Assembly: GCA_002718135.1 (NCBI GenBank) | Contig: PBDN01000019.1 | Coordinates: 265,877 to 276,951, forward strand | Source: Pelagibacteraceae bacterium | GTDB lineage: Bacteria; Pseudomonadota; Alphaproteobacteria; HIMB59; GCA-002718135 | Reading direction: 5' to 3' | Length of the DNA: 11,075 bases | In this document: piece by piece, positions 5,843 to 10,822 of the stretch | Position numbering within the stretch: position 1 is the first letter of the stretch | Layout: each line of letters opens with the position of its first letter | Notes under the pieces: generated by a model | The model's database searches: none | Seen by the model: only the letters and a program-made list of their open reading frames with translations | Told to the model about the DNA's origin: nothing | Translations under genes and position numbers: made by a program

Positions 5843-7252
5843 ATGCGATATTTCGGCTATAAGTTGCGTATGAAAAAACTGGTAGTCATTCTAATTTCGG
5901 CATTTATTTTTTTCCCATTAAATCATGCCAGAGCGGTGGAAATAGTATCCTACTCTCTGTTGGTGGAGCGTGATTACAATGCGTTTATGGTCCTTTTTCA
6001 AACAAAAGATAGCGGTGTAATTGGCAGGATTATCCAATTAGGAGGATACCAGTTTTTTAGAGATATCCATGGAAACAAGTGGGATCGTGTTATTACCACT
6101 ATTTCGCCTGCTGTCGCAGATGGAAGTAGCTATGAAGAATATTTTCGGCAGCGCTATATAATTAACAAAATAAATTTTGTTTTTAATGTTGTTGGTTCTG
6201 ACGAACATTTGTCATTTGCTTCTGCAGAAGCAACCAACGTCATAAAAGGATACATCTCACAAAAAAGAGAATTCAGTTTCTCTTCATTAGCATTTAAGGA
6301 TGGAAAAGCAGAAAAATGGGTGTCACACTCTTTTTATCCAGTAAAAACCATTAGTGATTTAATCACATGGTCGGAAAATAATTCTTATACGTTTTGCCAA
6401 TCTTTAAAGAAAAAAATATTTAATGAAGTTAGAAATTTAGAATTTAAAACTGAAAATTTAAAGAAAATCCTTCAATCTCATGGGTTATTCTGTGATCAGA
6501 ATAATGATCTCGTTAAAACAAAAATTTCTGAAAATGAATATGCGTCTAAGACGAACGGTGCCAACACATTAATATCTGCGTCATCTGGAACAGGTTTTTC
6601 TGTCTCGTCGCTCGGTCATGTCATAACCAACCATCACGTCATTGATGGATGTCAAAACGTCAAAATTCATTTTGATGGGAAATCCATACCAGCGAGGGTT
6701 GTGACGTTTGACCCACAAAATGACCTCGCTCTTCTCAAGGGTGATTTTCGTCCCTCTACCGTTCTTTCGATGAGTAACCAATCACCTGAACTACTGCAGG
6801 ATGTTTATGTCGCTGGATACCCTTTTGGACGCAAAGTAAGCACTGGAGTGAAGGTCACGAAGGGTATCATCAGTTCCCTCACAGGCATCGGCAACAATTT
6901 CTCCCAAATCCAAATTGATGCGGCACTCCAACCCGGCAATAGCGGTGGTCCGATACTGGACGATAGAGGAAATGTGGTTGGTGTTGCGGTCGCTAAATTG
7001 GATATCAAAAAAGTCCTGAAGAATTATGGTGTGCTACCAGAAAACACCAATTTTGGTATCAAGACGAGTGTTGTGAGAAGCATTTTGGAGAGTAGCGGTG
7101 TATCGCTACGCAGTGCCACTCGTTCATCCATTTCTAAATCCACATTAGGAAAGATTATTGCTGCTGGAACCTATTATCTGTCATGTTGGATGACGATGGC
7201 ACATATAGAGAAAATAAAATCACGGAAGGTTATCTTCCAAAATCTGAACTGA
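5843..7252 (+). CDS. exported trypsin-like serine protease with a long novel N-terminal region
   Basis: A 469-residue secreted protease. Residues 10-31 are a signal peptide (KKLVVILISAFIFFPLNHARA). Residues ~32-235 form an AT-rich, unrecognised region with regular polar/hydrophobic alternation. The S1 domain follows with the full triad: His265 in TNHHVIDGC, Asp294 in DPQNDLALL and Ser367 in QPGNSGGPILD. The C-terminal tail (LSCWMTMAHIEKIKSRK) resembles tails of other small proteobacterial proteases of this type. No PDZ domain is evident, so it is not a typical DegP. ATG 5843 is kept because the conserved upstream block ends the same distance from it as from the start at 9778; ATG 5870 (MKKL) is a fair alternative. 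Neither has a good ribosome binding site. It is the largest cargo gene and is followed by two small rightward genes. Confidence 0.88.
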   Translation: MRYFGYKLRMKKLVVILISAFIFFPLNHARAVEIVSYSLLVERDYNAFMVLFQTKDSGVIGRIIQLGGYQFFRDIHGNKWDRVITTISPAVADGSSYEEYFRQRYIINKINFVFNVVGSDEHLSFASAEATNVIKGYISQKREFSFSSLAFKDGKAEKWVSHSFYPVKTISDLITWSENNSYTFCQSLKKKIFNEVRNLEFKTENLKKILQSHGLFCDQNNDLVKTKISENEYASKTNGANTLISASSGTGFSVSSLGHVITNHHVIDGCQNVKIHFDGKSIPARVVTFDPQNDLALLKGDFRPSTVLSMSNQSPELLQDVYVAGYPFGRKVSTGVKVTKGIISSLTGIGNNFSQIQIDAALQPGNSGGPILDDRGNVVGVAVAKLDIKKVLKNYGVLPENTNFGIKTSVVRSILESSGVSLRSATRSSISKSTLGKIIAAGTYYLSCWMTMAHIEKIKSRKVIFQNLN

Positions 7253-7289
7253 CCATCCGCAGCCCATTTACAAGCTCCATGGTGATACG

Positions 7290-7478
7290 TTGAAAGAGGT
7301 CATACGCAAATTAGGACTTGTCGCAAATTGGTTCGTGTTGGGTGGGGTCGGAATCCTTTTCACTGCAGCAGGTTTATTTTTTGATGGGACTCAAGACCAA
7401 TTCAATTTGGGTTTTGGTATTGCCCTTCTTGTAATCGCACTTGTCCTACATAAAATTATAAATTGGATCTTCGCTTAA
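7290..7478 (+). CDS. small two-helix membrane protein
   Basis: A 62-residue protein with two predicted membrane helices (about 10-30 and 40-61) separated by a short polar turn (DGTQDQFN). The start is TTG at 7290 with GGTGA a few bases upstream; there is no in-frame ATG after the preceding TGA. The next gene begins one base after its TAA, so the two are very probably translated together. Family and role unknown. It lies 37 bases after the protease and may be in the same operon. Confidence 0.6.
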   Translation: MKEVIRKLGLVANWFVLGGVGILFTAAGLFFDGTQDQFNLGFGIALLVIALVLHKIINWIFA

Positions 7479-7479
7479 A

Positions 7480-7890
7480 ATGTTTGGTCCATCCTATTCC
7501 AATAAGGCCATGCTGTTAGCGGTTGCCGGCCTAAAAGAGCTTGATGATTGGATTGAGGACGATTTTCAAAATTACCCGCCTCCGGATATCCCCAAAAACA
7601 ATGAATGGCAGCGCACCGGACTAGGTGACTATTTTTTTAATTCAGATAAAAAGGAAAAAGCCCAACGACGATCTGTGTTTAACTTTGGCGTAATGACGGG
7701 TTTGGCGGAACACTATTTTGACGGGAAGCCGACCGAATTTGATAAATTTTTAAAAAAAGCTGCAATGTCAGGGATCCATTTCCCCAAAATGGTTATGAAA
7801 TCACAGAGTTTCGCACAGAAATATCCAAGGGAATTTTCAATTGGTGTGGGTTGGTCCAACGAATTTCGGAAGCGACGTAACCTACCTTAA
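7480..7890 (+). CDS. 136-residue soluble protein, unknown
   Basis: A soluble protein without signal peptide or membrane helices. It begins MFGPSYSNKAMLLAVAGLKE, has an acidic/aromatic patch (DDWIEDDFQNYPPPDIP), a middle segment with FGVMTGLAEHYFDGKPTEFD, and a basic end (NEFRKRRNLP). No catalytic motif or known domain is recognised. Its ATG comes one base after the stop of the small membrane protein at 7290-7478 and has only a weak GGAT upstream, so it probably relies on coupled translation. The pairing of a tiny membrane protein with a soluble cytoplasmic partner is noteworthy but unexplained. It ends five bases before a convergent leftward gene. Confidence 0.7.
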   Translation: MFGPSYSNKAMLLAVAGLKELDDWIEDDFQNYPPPDIPKNNEWQRTGLGDYFFNSDKKEKAQRRSVFNFGVMTGLAEHYFDGKPTEFDKFLKKAAMSGIHFPKMVMKSQSFAQKYPREFSIGVGWSNEFRKRRNLP

Positions 7891-7894
7891 GTGG

Positions 7895-8209
7895 CTATAT
7901 TTTTGTTCTCTTCCTTATCGCTTCTGTATCAATATTCTTTAACCAGCTCTGTTCACGAGAATCAGATTTTAGGATTCCTTTTTCCGCTTTTTTCTTCCTC
8001 CGCTTTTCTTCTTCCATCTTTTCACCAGCCTGAATTAACTCATATTCAGCTGCTAAATCTTTAAGTCGTCGAACACGGTGCTTGGCATAAATTGCTTTTG
8101 CTACTTGCTCATCACCTTTTGCTTCCTCCAAGGCTTTCAACTTTGAAACGGGATCGTATTCTCTCCGATCAATTTCCTCTGCCTCAGCAATATACTCAGC
8201 CATCGTCAT
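7895..8209 (-). CDS. highly charged helical protein, probably a lipoprotein that lost its signal front
   Basis: A 104-residue, strongly charged helical protein (DRREYDP; a KAEEK-like lysine/glutamate tract near 65-76). From ATG 8209 there is no ribosome binding site and no signal peptide. Reading the same frame upstream gives SLASCKS before the Met; LASC (8216-8227) is a good lipobox. The codons beyond it are antisense to a Sel1-repeat frame that starts exactly at 8228, and no ATG, GTG or TTG is available before the upstream stop. I infer that a lipoprotein gene was cut inside its signal peptide by recombination. The charged mature part would then have been anchored in the envelope. Whether the remaining frame is still expressed is doubtful; family unknown. 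Confidence 0.55.
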   Translation of the reverse strand: MTMAEYIAEAEEIDRREYDPVSKLKALEEAKGDEQVAKAIYAKHRVRRLKDLAAEYELIQAGEKMEEEKRRKKKAEKGILKSDSREQSWLKNIDTEAIRKRTKI

Positions 8210-8227
8210 GCTTTTACAAGAGGCTAA

Positions 8228-8647
8228 GCTGAATGGTTCAAAAAGGCGTCCGAGCAGGGAAATCCCGGTGCGATGGTTAGCCTAGGTTGGGTGTATTTCA
8301 AAGGTGAGGGCACGCCCGTAAATATAAATGAAGCGTTCAAATGGACAAAACTTGGTGTGGAGAATGGGGCAGTGGAAGCTATCCCTAATATTGCCCTTCA
8401 TTATGCGAATGGTTGGGGGACCCAAAAGGATCTAGTAAGAGCGTTAATGTGGGCACAAATAGGAATGAAGCTTGATCCTCCAGACTCTGGAAACCCCCGC
8501 CGAACTAGCAGGATTAAACGGAATGCAATTAAGCTAGAAAGATTCTATGAAAAGTTCGCAAAGGGTATGTCTACAGGCGAAATTAAACAGGCGGAGATGA
8601 AAGCGACAAAATGCGAAGCGCAAAATTATCAAAGCTTTGCGTGCTAG
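8228..8647 (+). pseudogene. Sel1-repeat protein fragment, front missing
   Basis: Directly after a TAA (8225-8227) the open frame reads AEWFKKASEQGNPGAMVSLG, then WVYFKGEGTPVN and EAFKWTKLGVENGAVEA, then HYANGWGTQKDLVRALMWA. These are about two and a half Sel1-like repeats (GxGxxxxxxEAxxWxxxA pattern). Sel1 repeats stack as helical pairs and bind protein partners, often in the periplasm or in stress and symbiosis functions. The C-terminal part after about residue 90 is lysine-rich and natural-looking, ending QSFAC. The first repeat lies before the first available ATG (8273), so this is the back half of a longer gene. A truncated product from 8273 cannot be excluded, but that start has only a poorly placed AGGGA. 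Confidence 0.75.
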
Positions 8648-9083
8648 GTCTCAACGGGTAGTCCCTTAATTAGCGCTAGAACGGACTCAGGGGACTCCAG
8701 ATTCGTATCTATAGATAAAAGTCCCGGTATCATGGTGTGTACCAGATCCCACTAGAAACTGCTTAGAATCCGTTCTGGAGGGTGGTTTGTCTGTCCTGTA
8801 GCAGCCTCTGTACCCCCCTGAAAAGCCATCATGTGGACGAATATCATCGGGGTCGTCATCATATGACGAACAGGATTATGTCTTAGTAATGCTATAGCGG
8901 CTACAGGAACTCTCCTGTGTAAGAATTTCGATATGAACCACCATTGCCATTTTTTTTTTTTGATGACGTAGAAATGGCAGGAACTCAACATCCACATTAT
9001 TCTCTTAGTTAATCACATATTCCTTGATAACATCGTGCTTTTAAACAAAGAAATGTTGCTAATACAGCCCCTGCGATTTCTGA
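8648..9083. other. hairpin-dense intergenic stretch without a convincing gene
   Basis: No frame here looks like protein; the longest, leftward 8752-8997, is rich in His, Met and Trp and has no ribosome binding site. Inverted repeats are frequent: AGAACGGA (8678-8685) with TCCGTTCT (8769-8776); GGGACT (8691-8696) with AGTCCC at either 8660-8665 or 8720-8725; the 12-base palindrome TATCTATAGATA; TCGTCAT/ATGACGA (8853-8869); ACAGGA/TCCTGT (8903-8918); GCCATTT/AAATGGC (8946-8978), the last spanning a run of 12 T (8950-8961). It may hold a structured RNA or be worn-down mobile DNA. Confidence 0.5.
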
Positions 9084-9098
9084 GTGGAGTTCATAAAA

Positions 9099-9536
9099 AT
9101 GAATAAATGGGTTAAATACGCTGCAATAGGAATTGGCTTTTTAGTATTGTTTGCAATTGCCAACGGAGTTGGGAGATTCACCGGTAAGTCTGTCCTCAAA
9201 GAATACGAAGGAGGTAAAGTTGAGGCGGCACAGGCATATGCCGCAGAGGAAATGAGAAAGCAACTTCCGATGAGAATAGACGAGGTTACAACTCTACAAA
9301 GCGTATTGAGTATGGGCAAATCGCTAATCTATAATTATCGAATAGAGCTAATAAAGGATGATATAAATAATAACTTTTTGCAGAAGCAGACAGGTTTGCT
9401 ACGGCAAAACGTATGCGGGCAAAAAGCTATGGCAAAAGTTATAAAACTCGGAGGGAGTTATAGATATTTATATATGTCGAAAGATGGGTTATCTCTTGGT
9501 TCAATTGAAATCAGTAAAAAATCTTGCGGTTTTTAA
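9099..9536 (+). CDS. membrane-anchored protein with a cysteine-bearing extracytoplasmic domain
   Basis: A 145-residue protein with one N-terminal membrane helix (about 7-24, YAAIGIGFLVLFAIANGV) and a soluble domain outside the cytoplasm. The domain has LPMRIDEVTTLQSV, then LIYNYRIEL, a cysteine at 106 (NVCGQKA), a YRYLYMSKDG turn and a final cysteine at 143. This order (P-x-x-x-D-x-x-T, Y-x-Y, Cys, then Y-x-Y-x-x-x-D-G and Cys) is familiar from small conserved hypothetical envelope proteins; no function is known to me, and the cysteines could form a disulfide. ATG 9099 is chosen over GTG 9084 because GGAG lies ten bases before it. Its last 36 bases are antisense to the small lipoprotein-like frame 9501-9620. 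Confidence 0.75.
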   Translation: MNKWVKYAAIGIGFLVLFAIANGVGRFTGKSVLKEYEGGKVEAAQAYAAEEMRKQLPMRIDEVTTLQSVLSMGKSLIYNYRIELIKDDINNNFLQKQTGLLRQNVCGQKAMAKVIKLGGSYRYLYMSKDGLSLGSIEISKKSCGF

Positions 9537-9620
9537 TTGGAGAAAACTTCGCACTTCCCGTGAAGGACCACATCCGGCGACCATCAAAACCACTAGAGAT
9601 ATTATTCCTGTTCTGAACAT
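9501..9620 (-). CDS. short lipoprotein-like frame, likely a remnant
   Basis: A 39-codon leftward frame begins at ATG 9618-9620, five bases after AGGAGG, the best ribosome binding site in the window. Its start MFRTGIISLVVLMVAGCGPS is a classic lipoprotein signal peptide: basic n-region, hydrophobic core, lipobox VAGC with Cys17. After the cysteine it runs 22 residues to TGA 9501-9503 and overlaps the end of the opposite gene. Small lipoproteins such as entericidins and lysis (BRP) peptides are of this size, so it may be real. Alternatively only the front of a longer lipoprotein gene survived. Its ribosome binding site and upstream DNA belong to the duplicated block, copy B. Confidence 0.5.
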   Translation of the reverse strand: MFRTGIISLVVLMVAGCGPSREVRSFLQLKTARFFTDFN

Positions 9621-9623
9621 CTA

Positions 9624-9761
9624 CACCTCCTGATTTCTAGATAAAGTTTGTCACCGTGTGGTCAGGCAGACAAGGAAGTTTCTATGCAGGAAACTGCATG
9701 GGGCTAGCGCAAAATCACCGACCAGAATAAAGTTTCAATATGAGAAACCTGACCGCCACCC
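9624..9761. repeat. 139-bp duplicated intergenic block, copy B
   Basis: Partner of 5689-5827, 138 bases long. It shares CACCTCCTG at its left end, AAGTTTGTCACC, GGCAGACAAGG, CTAGCG near the middle and CTGACCGCCACCC at its right end. It ends 16 bases before ATG 9778. In this copy the leftward AGGAGGTG drives a lipoprotein-like start at 9620, so the block may be a divergent control region between an ancestral lipoprotein gene and the rightward exported gene. Confidence 0.75.
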
Positions 9762-9777
9762 GATGGGATGGGAAAAT

Positions 9778-10005
9778 ATGAGTAAATCCCTGATAATTTT
9801 TGCTTTGGTTACCATCACAGTTAGCATTTTAACGCCGGCTTGGATGGATAGATATGAAACCACAAAATACAATGTCGGAGGTTTTGAGGTCTTTGTAAAA
9901 GAAAACAAAATCACCGGAGAAAGATGCACCCTCAGAGAGGGTGTAATTGGGCAAGATGATATGGAAAGTTTTAGGACCGCACAAAATTTCCCTAACTGGT
10001 GCTGA
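9778..10005 (+). CDS. small exported protein with two cysteines
   Basis: A 75-residue protein with an N-terminal hydrophobic stretch (SLIIFALVTITVSILTPA) that is either a signal peptide or an anchor. The mature part has a KYNVGGFEVFVKENKITGERC pattern (split here as about residues 30-50) and ends NFPNWC. The TGE-x-C turn after a short strand is seen in several small periplasmic proteins of unknown role; the two cysteines may pair. ATG 9778 has GGGA about six bases upstream and follows the duplicated block at the same distance as the protease at 5843. An upstream GTG at 9658 would run through the block and is rejected. A perfect GGTGCT/AGCACC hairpin (9998-10013) covers its stop codon. Confidence 0.68.
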   Translation: MSKSLIIFALVTITVSILTPAWMDRYETTKYNVGGFEVFVKENKITGERCTLREGVIGQDDMESFRTAQNFPNWC

Positions 10006-10013
10006 TTAGCACC
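9998..10013 (+). terminator. hairpin over the stop codon of the 9778 gene
   Basis: GGTGCT (9998-10003) and AGCACC (10008-10013) pair perfectly around the loop GATT, which contains part of the TGA stop. No T-run follows, so termination by this hairpin alone is doubtful. Confidence 0.3.
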
Positions 10014-10037
10014 TCAACAAGCATTCAAAAGACACTC

Positions 10038-10123
10038 GCCCACCTCACGTCTATCCAAGCTTCTTAGCCAAGTCTTCTGCTCTTAGATGGGTATACCTCT
10101 GAAGCATTCTCAGGTCTTTGTGA
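10038..10123 (-). pseudogene. detached 3' end of an integrase gene (86-bp repeat, copy A)
   Basis: This segment aligns without gaps to 10737-10822, with eight mismatches in 86. Read leftward it encodes HKDLRMLQRYTHLRAEDLAK then KLG and TAG (10051-10053), the same 23 residues as the C-terminus of the integrase at the right end, including the catalytic tyrosine (RYTH). All seven differences within the codons are synonymous; the eighth lies beyond the stop. Homology stops abruptly at 10123 where a Sel1 fragment begins, so the rest of this integrase is missing. It is the scar of a second, related element or the product of recombination at the integrase 3' end. Confidence 0.88.
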
Positions 10124-10128
10124 ACAGG

Positions 10129-10248
10129 ATAGACACAAACCTACCAGCAATTGCTGCTGCCCAGCGAAATTTGGGAGTCATGTACGCAATCGGAGAAGGG
10201 TCAGAAAAAGCGTCAGACAATTTTACAAGCGTTGTTGAAAACGCTTAG
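10129..10248 (+). pseudogene. second Sel1-repeat fragment
   Basis: The frame through 10141 reads LPAIAAAQRNLGVMYAIGEG and then SEKASDNF before TAG 10246-10248. AAxxNLGxMYAxGEG is the start of a Sel1 repeat. Only one incomplete repeat remains. It joins the integrase scar on its left within a few bases, and its end lies in a hairpin. It is not a functional gene. Confidence 0.65.
10227..10246 (-). terminator. hairpin after the four-helix protein gene
   Basis: AAGCGTT (10227-10233) pairs exactly with AACGCTT (10240-10246) around loop GTTGAA. It lies seven bases beyond the leftward stop at 10253-10255. In the leftward RNA it is followed by GUAAAAUU, so it is at best a weak intrinsic terminator. 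Confidence 0.35.
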
Positions 10249-10252
10249 AGCG

Positions 10253-10603
10253 TTAGAACCAACGCAACGAATCATCGGTAAAATATTTAAAAATACCGTA
10301 GAAAACGGCTCCCACACCATTTCCGATCAATGCAGATAGGCCGACCGAGTTAAGTTTGTTAGTCAGTTTAGGGTAAATGAGCGCCCATACGGCTGCTAAA
10401 ATTAAAAGCACTAGCGGTAAGGACCCTGCACCAACCTCTATCCATATCCAATCGATCACATAAAAAGCAAAAAATGGCACAATTACGTGGCATAACGGTC
10501 CGAGCTTTAAACCGGCAGCCAACGCCGCCAAAGGCATACCAACAAAGCCAAAAATACCGGTCAAAATAAGAATTACGGTAATTATGTATGCGCCAGTTTC
10601 CAT
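10253..10603 (-). CDS. four-helix inner-membrane protein next to the integrase
   Basis: A 116-residue hydrophobic protein with predicted helices at about 6-30, 36-55, 60-79 and 88-106, and a short polar C-terminus (FTDDSLRWF). No signal-cleavage site and no known family. The ATG has GAGG about six bases upstream and begins seven bases after the stop of a 40-codon frame, which itself follows the integrase by 16 bases, so all three may form one leftward operon. It lies between the two copies of the 86-bp integrase repeat and so probably arrived with it. Its likely role, such as superinfection exclusion or protection of the host envelope, is speculation from position alone. Confidence 0.68.
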   Translation of the reverse strand: METGAYIITVILILTGIFGFVGMPLAALAAGLKLGPLCHVIVPFFAFYVIDWIWIEVGAGSLPLVLLILAAVWALIYPKLTNKLNSVGLSALIGNGVGAVFYGIFKYFTDDSLRWF

Positions 10604-10610
10604 CAGAGCC

Positions 10611-10733
10611 TCAGTCTATCATGGCAGCTATCGTTCTTGCTAAAAGTTTTAAATCAGTGCGAGTAAAGGAAAGCAAACCAATGATGATCTTAATGATCTC
10701 CAATATCTCCCATACTCCGGCTATTGGTGCCAT
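10611..10733 (-). CDS. 40-residue amphipathic or membrane peptide downstream of the integrase
   Basis: A 40-codon frame starts at ATG 10731-10733, with GAGGTGGG ending a few bases before it, and stops at TGA 10611-10613. The peptide begins MAPIAGVWEILEIIKIIIGL, a hydrophobic helix, followed by a basic segment (RTDLKLLARTIAA). One short membrane helix with positive charges is common in small toxins and membrane regulators. It sits tightly between integrase and the four-helix gene, which supports it as real, and its ribosome binding site lies in the 86-bp repeat. Function unknown. Confidence 0.5.
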   Translation of the reverse strand: MAPIAGVWEILEIIKIIIGLLSFTRTDLKLLARTIAAMID

Positions 10734-10736
10734 CTA

Positions 10737-10822
10737 GCCCACCTCACGCCTATCCAAGCTTCTTAGCCAAATCCTCTGCTCTTAGATGAGTATACCGCTG
10801 CAACATTCTCAGGTCCTTGTGA
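10737..10822. repeat. 86-bp integrase 3'-end repeat, copy B (within the intact copy)
   Basis: The same-direction partner of 10038-10123, exactly 699 bases to the right, with the same length and 78 of 86 identical bases. It covers the last 23 codons of the integrase, its stop and 13 bases beyond, including the GAGGTGGG used by the 40-residue peptide. Together the two copies bracket the four-helix gene, the 40-residue peptide and a Sel1 fragment as a cargo unit. Confidence 0.9.

Noticed and set aside
7183..7293. Second open frame at the protease C-terminus (MLDDDGTYRENK...), suggesting a frameshift in the protease
   Set aside because: The main frame ends LSCWMTMAHIEKIKSRK, which resembles tails of similar proteases, so the gene is probably intact; the other frame has no ribosome binding site.
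8752..8997. Leftward 81-codon frame
   Set aside because: Odd composition (many His, Met, Trp), poly-Lys from a T-run, no ribosome binding site; more likely non-coding, hairpin-rich DNA.
9658..9777. GTG start 40 codons upstream for the 9778 gene
   Set aside because: It runs through the duplicated non-coding block, has no ribosome binding site and would bury the signal sequence.
5689..10248. Integron-type cassette array with attC sites
   Set aside because: The duplicated blocks and hairpins lack the paired 7-base core sites of attC, genes point both ways, and the integrase shows no integron-specific insertion in the visible part.
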